From Nephromyces sp. MM_2019 (taxonomy: Eukaryota > Apicomplexa > Aconoidasida > Nephromycida), in contig JADHZB010001903.1 of assembly GCA_015657535.1 (NCBI GenBank), forward strand, positions 18,717-68,420: a DNA stretch of 49,704 bases. Reading direction: 5' to 3'. The notes under the pieces are model-generated. The model did no database searches, was not told where the DNA came from, and saw only the letters and a list, made by a program, of their open reading frames with translations. Below, one piece after another: positions 21,631-34,413 of the stretch. A program made the translations under genes and the position numbers. Each line of letters begins with the position of its first letter. Positions within the stretch are counted from its first letter, which is position 1.

Positions 21631-24218
21631 TCGAAAAAATATTTCAAGTTGAGTGAGGATGATGATTAAAAAAGGTTTAGATTATTAGTTCAAATTTTGT
21701 ATACATAATATAATCAAAGGTATATGTATATATATAGTATATCTAATCCTGCTTTAAGTAATAAATTTAACACACATACCTTTGAAATTACAAGATAAGG
21801 TGCAGGATGTTTATCAATTTTAATAGATTGTAATTTCTTCAACACTCTTTGAGCTTCCCCTTTATAATGTTTGTTAGCCCACTCAGATAATGTTTTCAAA
21901 ACTCTTGATTTTTAAAAATTGAGTGTGAAAAGTATAATATTGAATTTATAGATTTAGTAGAATATTCCAATCAAGGAGTTGTATGTGTATATGTACAAAT
22001 GTTAGAAGGTGAGGGAAATGAATATTTATATATGTAAAGTCATTTATATGTATATTTCTACATATGCGTTGAAGGTGATGTGTGTATGTACGTAGATTTG
22101 TGAGAATATATATATATATATGGGGGGGGGATATAATTCTGGTCGTAAGTGGATGTGTATAAAAGATGATGATGTGTGTGTATTCATAAATACTGGTTTC
22201 AAAAACAATGAGTATATAAAACATTGAATTATATGTGTAAGTTTGATATAAGTATTAAACCATATTATGAGGATGATAGGGATCACATATGTGAATTTGG
22301 AGTAATAAGGCCAATGTTTATGTGTACTTAAAGATTGATATATATATTGGGGTATTACGTGTTACATTATATAACAACGTGTGTTTCACATTTATATTAT
22401 TTCAAAATGTGAAGTTTGTACGAATGTGTAGAAAGTGATGTAAACTTGTTTGTTTTTACCTCTGTAAATCTTCATTAGGAAAATTGGCCATGTTATCAGT
22501 CATAAGTGATTTGAATTTTTGCACACGATATTGATAGAAACAACTCAATAAGGGTATATTCGATGTTAATTGGAAGGGTAATACAACGTATAGTAGCTGA
22601 AAATGATAGATGTAAAAGATATTTTTATGTTTGAAACTTGCTATCTTATCACATATAGAATCAAAATATCATTGAACATCAAAGTATACAAACACACATT
22701 TTCACAAAAATAAAAATTTAACATCATTCTTACACATCAGGACTCATACAAATCTTTACAAAAGAAAATTTTCATTATCTCTTTTACACATCAAGATACA
22801 CACACATCAGTATATCAGAAACAAATATACGAATCAGTGAATAGTAAGGTAAAGTATATGTGTAGTACTATGGGCCTCTTGCAGTTCTTAGACTCTAGGT
22901 GTTCATAAAATTTGTCGAGGAAGATTTGTGAAGTGTTTTCCAAAAATCGAATTCTATTATTTCGATCGTCCAATGTAGGAAAATCGATTTGATTTGGTCT
23001 ACGTTCGCTTAATGAATTTGTGTGTGTGTCTACAACAGGCTTTGTTAAGGGATAAGAACGCCAGTCTAAACATATTATATAAGCAAACGGATTGGTTGTT
23101 TGTATTTTTTGGATAAATTTTGTGCCAATTAGCCCCTGAAAAGTAGATAAGGATCATTTTAATACTGAATGTGTTTGTATGTGTTTTCATATATAAATAT
23201 ACATATGAAAATGAGTAAGAAAATGTGTTTAAGTATATAGAGGAAGCTTTATAGGCTTATTCTGATTAGACATAAGGTGGAAATAAAAATAATAATTCCT
23301 AGAATGTTCAAACAAACTAAATTTGTTAAGAAAATTAAAACAGTATGTATTATAAATGAATTCTGATACCTTTTCCAAGTTTAAAACCTTTTTTAGGTCA
23401 ATTTCAGAATTCTCAAGACCCTCATTTTTGGATATACCAAGGCTTTGTAAATCAAATTCTAAGTAAGGTTTTGTACCATTATCACCCTCAACCTATATAT
23501 TTGGTAGTTTTTAAAAGGTTTAAGAATTGTTAAGGATGCATTACACAATATCGCAATACGTCACAAAACATGTCACACAGAAGATAACACAGCATATCAC
23601 AATCTCAGATTACACCTCAACTCACCACAACACATCACAACGTATGAAAATTCATAATTATGCACCCTTTTCAGAATATCTTATACGTAAAAATGGATCT
23701 GAATGCATTATAATGCAATAGGAATACATTTGTATGATCTAGATAGAAGGTAATGGTTAGCGGGTTACTTTTGTTATGATGTTGCATTCTGTATAAAATG
23801 TGGCTAAAAATTTTTAGTGGCATATAGCAAAGAAAGTACAAACATACTGTTATCTAAAATCTCATACCATGAATAAAGGGTGAGAGATATACGTAAAGTT
23901 TAATTCTGAGTTTTTTATCTGGCTCAGTCTTTCCTGAAGTTTTGCTGTAACTTCTGGCTCGCCTATCAGTGCCACGGGTGCCGTGATTTCCTTGGTTAAG
24001 AAAACCGGAAAATCCATTGAAAAGTTCATATCTGTCGATGATTTCGTACTTATAGATAAGATGTGGGATTATTTTGAATAGATACTGGTTTGATAACAAT
24101 TTAGAGTGAATTAGTTCGCTGAACAAGCTTGACACATTTCAGCGTGAGAAGTTGTTCATCACCTTTAGAAGGTATACAACTTGTCAAAGGGAAACTGATT
24201 GTTCGAGGATTTACTCAT
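13490..24218 (-). CDS. TRAPP complex subunit 11 / foie-gras family protein, 24 exons
   Basis: TRAPPC11 tethers vesicles in ER-Golgi traffic. Exons, 5' to 3': 24218-24181, 24118-23868, 23788-23769, 23492-23370, 23135-22869, 22596-22460, 21903-21780, 21398-21264, 20984-20894, 20636-20542, 20248-19904, 19776-19637, 19245-19100, 18712-18096, 17779-17661, 17130-16653, 16332-16236, 16119-16053, 15836-15661, 15219-15101, 14791-14717, 14583-14396, 13999-13877 and 13598-13490. Phases agree at every junction; total 1,359 residues, against about 1,130 in human. The first three exons (start MSKSSNNQFPFD) are tentative. The foie-gras domain shows GFKVAYLNELAMNPSEAMKY (about 322-342), then NYISARLYYNYFKLADI, like the human AFFSELKQDTQNALKNY and NYKICRLC blocks. 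The C-terminal Gryzun-type beta region includes SFSIPITFKFHILGDIEIEF, HNWTIVPLT and a final GKLHMPRAVLDI. An octapeptide array interrupts exon 16. Confidence 0.85.
15476..15615. repeat. CATCCATAATATAACACACA minisatellite in a TRAPPC11 intron
   Basis: About five to six units of ~22-28 bp on the + strand, each with CATCCATAATATAA followed by CA. In the TRAPPC11 RNA the array reads TG-rich, the opposite of most introns of this gene. It lies between exons 15836-15661 and 15219-15101. Confidence 0.85.
16825..17055 (-). repeat. 24-bp coding minisatellite encoding NSTHTDSV octapeptides in TRAPPC11
   Basis: About nine to ten tandem 24-bp units inside the 478-nt exon, encoding variants of NSTHTDSV (NSSHTDPV, NFTLKDSV, NSTHTDSV, TSTYTDSM, DSTHTECV, NSTNTDSV, NSTHTDSL, NSTHKDSV). 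The frame stays open through all units and resumes conserved-looking sequence (LQIVNRDSPNSYKIEW). The + strand reads GTGTGTAGAATTCACACTAT, so each unit contains the CA/TG dinucleotide theme of the neighbouring introns. Most units contain N-x-S/T sites, irrelevant for a cytosolic protein. Confidence 0.9.
18713..22459. repeat. CA/TG and TA microsatellites filling TRAPPC11 introns
   Basis: Most introns here carry GT runs on the + strand (CA in the transcript), for example about 19268-19325 (two copies of AGTGTGTAGTGTGTGTGTAT with spacers), 21016-21160 and 21440-21600. CA runs on the + strand at about 20797-20865 lie in the intron just downstream of exon 20984-20894. TA runs occur at about 18775-18790, 19801-19816 and 21601-21630. 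A run of nine G follows a TA run near 22121. Confidence 0.8.
23553..23660. repeat. degenerate ACATCACAACAC repeats near the 5' end of TRAPPC11
   Basis: Imperfect 10-14-bp repeats of the type CATGTCACACAG, CATATCACAATC, CACAACACATCACAAC in the intron between the 20-nt candidate exon and exon 23492-23370. This is the last CA-like sequence before the repeat-poor region starts. Confidence 0.6.
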
Positions 24219-26482
24219 ACATCAATTATTTACTTTTATTAAATGTTTAGGATCTTTATAAATTAGCTTAGCCTCGAAAACTAGATGAATGTGTTTTGTT
24301 GGCTAGTAAAAATCATGTTATCTCATATTGTTAATTATGAATTGAGCTAAATTATTTTTTTATTGAGCCCTAACAGGATCATTCAAAAATTGCAAACTCC
24401 TCGGTGTTTATGTTTTATTAGGAATACAACGATATAGTGTCTTTAAAATTCCACTATGTAATTAATATGCTTACTAAATTTAATGTTGAGTGTTTTCACT
24501 CACATTATGATGTGTTGGGACCCTACGAATGAGTAATTTTAAAGCTATTATTAGATGAATTGGGTGGAGTGAGTCTAAAATTAAAATTGCTAATTTTCTT
24601 CACAGAATGCTTAGGCTTGGCTTGAATTTTAAATTAAAGCGACCTCAAGCCTTAAGTGAGTTTGATAGCTGGTCAAAATATCCATAGCATGATTTTGTAA
24701 CGAGTTTATGTGATTCTCTTTTCTAATATGAGCTATCGTGATTTTATTTAGTACTTGTAGTTTTTAGCTTCTAAGTAACTTATTTTCTAAAATTATGATT
24801 TCATAAGTGAACTCAATTTACTTTACAAATGAGTGTAAGACTCAGCACAAATATAAAGCATTGGTATTATGTTTGTTCTGGGCTTATAACTTCTTGAAAC
24901 AGTGAGTTGTGCGCAAATAATATGGAATACAGAAATAACAATCTGATATTTATAAAAGCGAACTTACTTTTTAGGAATCTTTGCAATCAATTGCGTGTGT
25001 ATACAAAATACCAAAAAAATTAAAAAATGTTTACGATATCAACTATTATTAAATTTCGATCAGTTGTAGTAACACGTTTGTAAATGTAATAATGCCTTAC
25101 TAATAAATATCCTGTTTTAAATGAAATTAAAAGTAAATTTGGTTTTTCAATATTTTTTATTTTTCTTAATTAAGATCCTTCTAAGTGGAGAGATGACTCA
25201 ACATGAGAATAGATAAGTACAAAACATCTAATGCTCTCAGCTTAAATATATTGAACATAAAAATTTCACAGCTACGAATATTTTGACAGATAGTTGGTAA
25301 TTTTTTATTATTGGTTTCAAGCTTGTTAAATGTTGTTAAATATGATAAATTTTTGTAGTATTATTCATTTGTTAATAATAGCGGCAAAAAAGTGATAATC
25401 ATAAAATCATCACAATTAAAAATATAAACACATTAATTGTGATAATATTTAAATATAAACTTAAGATTAAAAACTCGAAAATAGTTCATATACATTAAAA
25501 AATTAAATAGCTCTAATAAGCCAACTAAAATGTAAGCATTGTTTTAAATGTTAACTGGTTAGTGTAATCAAGTTCGAGACTAAAATGATGACAACTGGTC
25601 GGAGTTTTAAAGTTCTGTTTGCCTTGATTGGAGTGAATATTAGTTTTTTTAAATTTATATATAACAGATTATTCCAAGGAAAAGAAAAAAATTATTAGTA
25701 GGGATTATATATTTATAATATAAGTAATGTGAAAAATTATACTTAAACCCAACATAAACATAATGAATACATATATCAAGCAAGCAAACTAAAGGTGAAA
25801 TACATAATTTAGCCTTTAAATAAGCATAACCTCCTCAATTATACACACAATTATTGTTCATGTAATTTAACAGTGCAAGACCATTGTTATATTGTAAGGA
25901 TTGTATATGCTTAAGCCCTAGTTATCAAAAATCATATATAATAAACGTACGTCTTTACCTCTTATATCTTTTTATGTATCACCTCACCTCCTTACTCCTC
26001 TTAAAATCCTAATAATGACGATGTTAGTTGTCCACACGCTTTGAGCCGAAACAATGATAGCTTTATTAACTTTTTACTTAGTGCACTTAAATTTTTATTC
26101 ACATTTTAAATAATAATTTAATATTTGTCCCTTCTCATTATTAGTCATTTTCAAAAAAATTAAATTCGATCCTATCCTTTAATAACAAACGCCCTTATTG
26201 ATCTTTTTAAAACACGTTTCACGTATATTTCAAAATTAAATCTAAATAGGTAACATTAAAATATACTGATTTATGAATCACCTATATCCATCAACATACC
26301 TCAGCAAAATTATTGAGAGTTTTTTCACTCTGATATATCTAACATCTCAACTCTATTACATTTATTCTTAAATATTTAAAACATAACTTTATCACAGATA
26401 TCTAACTCTTATCCAAAATCAAGTTTGTGATCTAGAGCACATTTTTGTTTTATATGCTTTAAAAAAATTTCAGCCTCTTAAT
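24219..26482. other. 2.3 kb divergent intergenic region, no gene seen
   Basis: Separates the divergently transcribed TRAPPC11 and BI-1 genes, so it should hold both promoters. It is AT-rich but without CA/TG microsatellites, in contrast to the flank on its left. No coding frame, tRNA or repeat family could be recognised. Confidence 0.6.
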
Positions 26483-27546
26483 ATGGAGTATTTCAACGGT
26501 TTCGTACAGCAAGAGTTGAAACTCTCTTCCCTGTTGGATTTTAGCCCTCTCACACAAGCACAAAAGAATTACATGACAAAAGTTTACTCATTTATGTCTT
26601 ATGCAATATGCATGTGTGCATTCGGATCTATTTTCTACAACTATGTATTCGCCTTGCCTAGCTTTTTATGCGGGATTGCTTGCCCTATTCTTATACTTAT
26701 AGCAGACATAGACCGAATGAAATATCATCACTCACAAAAGGTTAACCAATTGTATACTTGCAAAACCAATTATTAATATACCACTTTTACAAAAATTTTG
26801 TGCAGTACTTCACAAACAAAAGGTTTTTATTATACTCGGGAAGTTTTTTCCTGATGGGATCAGCATTTGGGCCGTTGGTAGGCTGGGCAAATGAAATAGA
26901 CCCAAGTAAGCCTACTTTTTACTTCTTAAATTCCTCATTTGTACTTACTTTTACTTCCCAATCTCAGCAATTATCCCAACTGCCTTTTTCGGAACATTGG
27001 CTATATTTACCTGCTTTACAATTTCTTCATTTTACTTTAACCAGAGGTACTATTTGTATAGTGTCACAACCTTTTACTTGTCACTTTTATAATTATTCAC
27101 TTTCAGAATTTTATTATACCCTTTGGCATTATTCACAACGGCATGCTCCTTTTTCACTATCCTGAGCCTAGTAAACTTGTTCTTCAGATCCTCGATAATA
27201 GATAGCTTGACACTATACATGGGATTATTTATATTCATGGGGTAAGTGTTAAAACATTAATTGTATGAATGATATACTTATCCAACATTTTCTTACAGGT
27301 ACATCATATATGACACACAAGTTATTCTCAAGCAATTTGATCGCGGAAACAACGACTACTTTGTAAGTCGATTAGTTTATTTAAACAATTTCAAACAGAA
27401 TGCTCATCTACTTTCGTTTTACTCAGGCCCATTCTTACATGCTCTTCGCCAATTTCTCAAGAATATTCATAAGAATTACAATAATTCTTATGAGGAATAC
27501 AATGGCAAAAGAATCTAGCAATAACTCCAAGAAAAAAAAGCAATAG
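26483..27546 (+). CDS. Bax inhibitor-1 / TMBIM family membrane protein
   Basis: Small multi-pass ER membrane protein of the BI-1 group, associated with calcium leak and suppression of cell death. Exons 26483-26740, 26806-26905, 26968-27046, 27107-27241, 27299-27362 and 27427-27546 join in frame to 251 residues, the usual size. It shows LTQAQKNYMTKVYSFMSYAI before the first membrane helix, then GSAFGPLVGWANEIDP and TIIPTAFFGTLAIFTCFTIS, which align with the BI-1 GVGLGPLL and TAFMGTAVVFTCF blocks. Next come YIIYDTQVIL (the diacidic-type YDTQ signature) and a last helix FSRIFIRITIILMRN. A Lys-rich tail KKKKQ follows, as in BI-1 proteins. The five introns are only 57-65 nt and lack CA repeats. 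A TTTCAG 18 bases before the ATG may be a 5' UTR splice acceptor. Confidence 0.93.
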
Positions 27547-28420
27547 AAACTGATTTTTTCAAAAATAAAAGCTTTCAAGAAACCCTCCAAATATAAAAGT
27601 CCAATCGAATTTCATAGCTTCATAGTACTTTATGACTTTATTTTGACATGAAGTCTTAATTAAATATTTTTATGTTAGATAACTATGGATAACATGGCAC
27701 TATTAATAATATTTAAATTAAAATTTATTGTGCTACCATTTTATCTTTAATTTTGAACTTTTTTTTAATCCTAGACACACTGGATATAATATTTTTATCC
27801 TTAATGTTATTTTGATGTAAACTACAACTTTTAACTTATGCCATGTTAAATCATAATCACTTGTAACCTTCGAGACATGTTGGATGCATTATCTTTAATT
27901 CATTCTTAAAATTACGGTGTTTCAATCAAATCAGGAATTTTAATAGAAAATTCAATTTTATCCAATTACACAACTTGAGCAAATACTAAAACAGCAAGCA
28001 CTTATCTTAGCTTCTTCATTACATCTTTAATCAAGTTCCATGCAAAATAAACAAGTATAATATAAGCTCCATCTTTTAAATAATTATGAATTTAAAAATT
28101 ACTGAACTATTTTACTAATTATAAGCTATAAACCAATCCAAATTTTAAAATAAGGGTCTACAAAAAGGATCATTTAAGGAAGCGTTAACAAAAAATTGAG
28201 AAGCTTGATAGGTTCAACAAGCATTTAAAAAATACTTAATTTAACAAGTTTTACAAAGCAGTTTCATGAATATAACTACACACTCTTATAAAATCAAGTT
28301 ATTAAAGTCTTGGCAGAGAAATAATTATTTCGATGACAATTCATACTAATCATTCGAGTTGAAAGAGAAATTCTAATCTGAGTTATAATATATTCTGATG
28401 CTGAATAATAATTTCGAGAA
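27547..28420. other. intergenic, nothing recognised
   Basis: AT-rich spacer between two genes on the + strand. No coding frame or structured RNA could be supported. Confidence 0.6.
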
Positions 28421-30480
28421 ATGTCGAACGAAAATCAAGGATTTTTTGAATATCTACTCGAAAACCATCGTACTAATTTATCTCAATTGGGATATTATAA
28501 TGAAAGACAAAAGCAATTACTTATGGATCAATATGTCGCCAATAGTGAAAAATTTGAAAATAAAGTTAAAGAGATGTTTTCTTACGAGTTGTTGGAAACA
28601 TCCGAGGATTCGAAGCTTTCCTCATCAAGAGAAAAACAAAACCATAAAGTGTTCATGTCTGACGATGCGGATTTTGTCAAACCCATGAGTGCAGATTTTG
28701 ATGATCTATGGCAAAGTCCAGATGTTTCACATATTAAAAATAAAAAATCCACTAACTCTTATCTTGAAAGAAAATTATCAAGTTCATTCTCAACTATACC
28801 CGATAAGCTTGATGCCAAAGATAGATTTCCTGTGGAATATGACGATTATTCTTCGATTGATATTGAAACAAAGTTGGCAAATGGTTCATTTTTAAATGTT
28901 AAATCTAATAATATGCAAGGAGCATCTGAAAGTAGTAGCTTATTGGAAACAAGTCTTGCAGATCAACCAGGAATGGTGGGAGATTATCCAGTGGGAAATG
29001 AATCAAAACAAACTATGGAGGAAGGCAAAGGTAATTTGCGGGATATGCTGGCAAGTGGTAAGCCTGAGAATAAGAACACTAATGAGTTTCAAACATCAGC
29101 ACACCTCGCAGAGAAATTGGAAGTTAATAAGGAAATTAATATCCCTTCCTGGAGTGAACATCTCGAAGCTGTTGTGCAAACTGAGGAAATTTTGCAAGAT
29201 TCGAAAATCCCTCCCAATTGTAGTGTTGGCATACAAACTAATCACACAGAGACTCGATTTATATCAGTTATGAAAGCCGAGTTATCAAATTTGTTAAGTA
29301 AATTGAATGATACACGCTTTTTACTAAGCATAATAAGGAAACACTGTAAGCAATCAATCCAAAGCGTTATAGATGAATTGAGGACGAAAATGATTAATTA
29401 TGCTGTTTTCTTTGAAAATTATGATGCTTTAAGAAAATTAGGCATCTCAAACACAAGGGTTAGCAAGATTCTTTCATGTAATTTCAATTTTTTCTTTATT
29501 TCGTTACCTAGGCAACTATGCTATATAAATTATAAGTAATTTAAACATACATTTAATAGCCTGAAAGTTGCCTAGAAACTAGCCCTGAAGCACCTCCTGT
29601 TGCGTATCCCGGGCTAGAAAGACGCATAGCTCAGGAAGGTAATTTGAAACTAGCTAAGGTTGACGACAATGCTCTTTCTAAAGGTGCAAGTAAAGTGGAG
29701 TGCAGTTCGACTTTTTTCAAAAACAAGATCGATAGCTCAAGAATGGTGAGATAAAAAGCTTACTCAACAACTTTTGTCCAGATCCCCTTTATAAATCCTA
29801 TCCCAAACATCAAAAAAGAGCTTTTGCAGGATCACTGATTTGATGCTTTTCGGACAACCCGAGAGCTACGAAAAACCAGCGAACCTATCACATGTAAATG
29901 AAAAATTGGTATCAAAATGGAGCGAGTTAGCTTTTAATAGCTCTAGTGACTTTGGATCTCTAACTAGGCCCAGCAATAATGATCAAAAATTGAATAAAAA
30001 TTGCAAGTCACCCTCTGAGACTGAGTCAGAACCAATACTAAAATCTGAAGACAAAAGCTACAGACTTTATGAATCTATTGTAGATCATTTTCTTAACTCA
30101 AAACATCATATAAAGGAGTAAGGGCTGAAACTGAAAATAGTTTCTCAATTTTTAGTGATTTGTTTAAGTATCAGTTGTTTGTTCCAACGGTTAAATTACA
30201 GTTTATATCCAATAATTATTGCACTCAAAATTACTTGATTTTCAGGCTCGTGAGCAGTGAACTAAATGAAAATCACAGCATGTCTATGGAAGAGATGAAT
30301 ACTAAACTCGCAGGGCTCCGAAAATCTCTACAGCTAAGGAATACTAAAATTGAAAGGATTACAAGAGAATTAGAAGATAAGATTCAAGAGCTGAATTCTA
30401 TCAAAAAAGAGTTCAAACACTTTCTTATTGAGCAAGATTTTAGATGTTGTGGCTTTAATAGTGATCAAACCTTCACATAA
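28421..30480 (+). CDS. hypothetical protein with C-terminal coiled coil
   Basis: Exons 28421-29458, 29560-29745, 29819-30117 and 30246-30480 give 585 residues; the acceptor of the third exon is ambiguous (29819 keeps the frame). The N-terminus MSNENQGFFEYLLENH leads into a charged, mostly polar region rich in Ser, Glu and Lys. Around residues 285-340 a helical stretch contains ELSNLLSKLNDTRFLLSIIR. The last exon is clearly heptad-like (MEEMNTKLAGLRKSLQLRN, then LEDKIQELNSIKKEF) and ends in RCCGFNSDQTFT. There is no signal peptide or membrane segment. No family recognised; a cytoskeletal or centrosomal scaffold is one possibility, from the coiled coil alone. Confidence 0.72.
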
Positions 30481-31218
30481 TCTTATTTATAACCATTCAC
30501 ACAATTTCTATAGAAAATTAAAATTAGCTAGCTATAGAAAAACTTTAATTAGATAATATATACCCACCCATATACTTAAAGTAAACATAAAAGTTATCCA
30601 TAAAACAACATCTTTAACTGAATGATTTAGCAAATGTCTTTACAAATTGGTAGTGCATTTTGTAGTATTTTAATATTTTTAAAGTAAAGAATGTGCTAAA
30701 GTAAATAAGAAACAATTTAGGTAACTAAAACTTGACATTTTCCAAACTTAATTTTTCTTATTTGTAACACACATTTAAGTAGTTTTAACAAAAGAGGAAT
30801 AACTCCGAATAATTTCGATCTCGGATTATTAAATTTTTAATAGAACTCGAGTTTTCTGTTAAGTTTCTTGAAACAGAAAAATAAAATGAAAAACAATTTG
30901 GGATAAAATAGCTTGAGGACTTTTACATAAGTACTTTTTATTCTTTTGCAAAAGTATTCATTCATGATAATAAAACTGATATAAAGGTCATGATATTCTT
31001 AGAGCACCTCTTTTTCGATAAGAGCTTTCGAGTTTTTAAGTGAAATCAGCGAACTTTCAGTAAGCTCTAGAATGTGAAAAGTCCCTCGTGTTATAATTTT
31101 CACTGATCTTCCTAGTTCATATCTATTATCAATAGGAGTTGCATAAGTTTGGATGATAACGAAATAGCATAAGTTATGTAATTATGTTGGAAATAATTTA
31201 AGTTTTAAAATATTATCA
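30481..31218. other. convergent 3' intergenic spacer
   Basis: Lies between the ends of the coiled-coil gene (+) and the small acidic-tailed gene (-). AT-rich, without repeats or coding signal. Confidence 0.6.
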
Positions 31219-31673
31219 CTAATAACCTGTATAATTTTCTTCTGCCTGCTCAGCTGTTTCTGCCTGCTCACCCTGATTTTCGTCCTGATTTTCGTCTTGG
31301 TTTTCACCATGATCCTCGAGTTGTACCTCTTCAGGTAACTTTTCATGAAATTGGTATACACTTGCACTTGGTGAAAAGGTGTATTGTGTTGTTTCTTCAT
31401 CCATAGCTGCTTGTTCAGCGCAAGAAAGAAAAGGTCTATAAAATTGTAAAAAAGTATATTAATCACCAATCTACTGAAATTGATAATAATAAATTCTTAC
31501 GGTCCTTTATACTGATAACCAAATGGCTCATTGTGAGTCAATTTGAAAAATTCAGAGTTTCTTCCTATTACAAAACCAAAGCTGCCAGTAGAAAATGAAA
31601 TTTCAGGCAACTTTGACTTTGCCAGTCTTCTCCCATGACCATGCTGATATAACAAAGTTACCTTATTCGGCAT
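31219..31673 (-). CDS. small hypothetical protein with acidic Glu/Gln/Asn tail
   Basis: Two exons (31673-31501 and 31435-31219) give 129 residues with phase 2 agreement at a 65-nt intron. The N-terminal half is basic and folded-looking (MPNKVTLLYQHGHGRRLAKS, then GSFGFVIGRNSEFFKLTHN, FGYQYKGPPFLSCAEQAAMD). The C-terminal 40 residues are strongly acidic with a short ENQDENQD repeat and EQAETAEQAEENYTGY. No family recognised. The ATG at 31673 is the first in frame, but a further upstream exon cannot be ruled out. Confidence 0.6.
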
Positions 31674-32549
31674 TCTGGCTTGAAGCTTTTTCAATGAACA
31701 GGTGCTAATTCAGGTACAAAAGTTTTTTCAACAGCTTGCTACTACACCTTTTTATCGAATATAAAATTAAGTTTTAAGCAATATATGAAGCTAAAAATAA
31801 TAATAAAAGACCTTAATACGATCTAAATTGAATCAATATGAAGCTTGAAGCTCGCTTGGTTAGTAATCGAATCAAAATTTATTTAGCACACTGATTTCAT
31901 AGATTATAAAATTTGTTCAAGTGCTTATACTAAATTAAAACCTCAAAATTTTCATTCGTATGGTTTATCTAAATCTTTAAAATTATTAGTGATTCTATTT
32001 TAATTATTGTTGATTCTTACTAGAAAAAATGAACACATTCAAACATTACTAAGCAACACTAGGAAGAGTTTTGGATTACCTACGAACAATAGACTGCTAT
32101 ATAGCATGGATTGCTAATTAATTTTTATAGATTCGTTCGATTTGATTTCTAGTCTAGTTTTAAAAAATAAAAATTAAATTGAGAACAATTTGAACTAGGA
32201 ATTCAAAGCATATGGTTTTGAAATTTTCATTTTGCTGCTTGAGTTTTGCCAATTTGAAGCTCAATCTTTATATATGTGCATATATACCTAATTGTACTAC
32301 ATATCACATTATCTATCTAGTAGTGTGCAACTAAATCATGAAGTTTGATATTATAATTCTGTGCTGAGCTGTGTCAAAAAACGTTTACAATCTAAACGGT
32401 TGAATTTCATTGTTTTTAATAGTAATTGTTCTAAAATCTGACTTTATTGGTAGGTTGCCTAAGTAGCCCGAAAGTGTTTGTATTGTGGCATGAATTGATG
32501 TCATTAACAACTGATTTATAAACCATTCAACACATGCCCAAACTATGCT
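31674..32549. other. intergenic, nothing clearly recognised
   Basis: AT-rich spacer between two minus-strand genes. An open minus-strand frame at about 32550-32709 just to the right may be a terminal exon of the F-box gene (see that entry). Confidence 0.5.
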
Positions 32550-32713
32550 TTAATGTGGGTTCAAATCAAAGGTGTTGTTTAGTTTAGATAAGATAGCTAG
32601 ATAAAATGGTTTAAGCATAGGTTTATTTCTTTTCCAATATGATAAGCAGGAATCAAAAACCCGAGATTCCAAGGCTACATTGTTAGCTTCATATTCAAAA
32701 TGGCTCATCTCCT

Positions 32714-34413
32714 TCAATTATTAATAGAATACTTGGCTACAAAGCAGTCATAATGATATTTTAAGCACTCACTTGTATGAATAATGACTTTGCTTTTTTT
32801 GGGATCTTCAAATTGTTCCGAAAGGGTCCTGACTTTTTGAACGAGAGCTGGAGAAGTATTAAATATATCATATGCTCTCAGCTAATTTAAACTTAAATTT
32901 GAACTTAAACAAAAGGTTTTTTAATCGTATATTGCTTACCGATAAGCCTCGTGGCCCTTTCCTTAGGAAGTAAGGGTACTGATTAAGCTTACATCGAATT
33001 GGTACTAAGCTCTGTAATTGATCATTAGTAATTAAACTGTAAGAAATAATTATTAATAATTAACCAAATAAGACCCAAAAAATTATTTTAAGACATTGTG
33101 TGTTTATCCCTCACCCTATTTCTATTTCATTGACATGTACTATGTCATTGAACAATGGAATTTGTCTCCAAAATGAAGCCCAAAATGTTGCAACTTTGAT
33201 AATGTTTAGCTTGGTTATTTTTTTTATTCTCTCAGCTAGATCGTTAAAATGTAAAATTTCTATAAAGACTGAGTAAACTACTAAGTTTTGAAGAGAGTGA
33301 CATCTTTTTAATTTATTTAAGATCTCAAGGCTAAGAATCTCGAAATGGAGAGATTTTAGCACTTTAACTGATGGGCATTTGTCCAAAAATATTTCTACTA
33401 GTTTATTGACTGGTTCTAAGTGCCTGAATTAAGGTTATTTGGTTTTTAGGATACATTTTACAGCTTAAATTAATTATCCATAGTATTACCATCGTATTAC
33501 AGAAGTTAGTGAAACATCTAGTAAGCATGGTAATCTTGAAACGCATTCAACAAAAGAATTTTGTGTTGAACCTTCTGTAACCAAATAACTCTGGTACAGA
33601 AAAGAATTATGTATCTAAAGTTTGATCTCAAGTCTTTGTTTTTATTCTTACTAGAACTTACCGAAAATTTCAAGTGTAAGCTTTTTAAGTTACTGAAATC
33701 TCTGCTAGAATTGTAGAAAATTACAGGGTTTATACAGTTAACCAACTCACAGCTTTCAAGCTCCCAAAGGTCAGGTAATATTGATTTTCTAAGCTGGTGA
33801 GAATTATATAAGATCAAAAGCCTTAAAGCTTGGGTATATAGCTTATAAATAAGTCATGTTCTTTACTAAAACTTATAAAAAGGTGAAAACTAAAGGCTTT
33901 TTCAGGTTACTTGGTAGTTATTACTCAGTTCTGGCCATCTAAGTTCAATGTGAATCCGTTTTAAATATTTCAAAGGCTTAAGAATTTCACTAATTTGGTT
34001 TTCCTTGAGACAGTGGAAGCACTCCAAACCTTCAACATTAACAGTTACAGAGATTAGTCTACTTATTAATGAAAAATCTAAAGATTCTAGCTTCAATGCT
34101 TTGATTTTTTCAAATCGTTTTAAGATTTTTTCTATAAGGAGTGCATCTTTAGTTTCAAAAAGTTGCTTAAACCATTTATCATCTGGGCAAATAGAAAGCT
34201 CTCGAACATTTAATTCATTCTTTCCCAAATGAAACCATGATCGAGATAGACTTATTGACTAAAATGAGAGACAATTAGGTAAACATTTTAGTTTGCAGCT
34301 TATTAAGATTTAGGAAGCTGTTATTATCTCACCTTTAGAAACGTGGGTAGATCCAAAAACTCAAAAATTAAACAAATTAAATCACGATTGAAATTAATTT
34401 TTTTGACCTCCAT
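32714..34413 (-). CDS. F-box / leucine-rich-repeat-like protein
   Basis: F-box proteins recruit substrates to SCF ubiquitin ligases through Skp1. Exons 34413-34333, 34258-33925, 33828-33662, 33590-33490, 33423-33115, 33036-32940 and 32881-32714 join in frame to about 418 residues. The N-terminus MEVKKINFNRDLICLIFEFL followed by DLPTFLK has the F-box helix pattern. Leucine-periodic segments follow (IKALKLESLDFSLISRL, LKPLKYLKRIHIEL, SNLKSLHLKFS, LPCLLDVSLTSV, VLKSLHFEILSLEIL, LQNLVVYS), consistent with degenerate LRRs. The end is ambiguous. One reading stops at 32714. A second open frame (MSHFEYEANNVALESRVFD) continues to 32550 and would need a very short intron, a different splice, or is a separate relic. 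Confidence 0.7.

Noticed and set aside
28689..29273. Alternative-frame ORFs inside the coiled-coil gene
   Set aside because: Fully overlapped by the longer frame that splices in phase to the coiled-coil exons.
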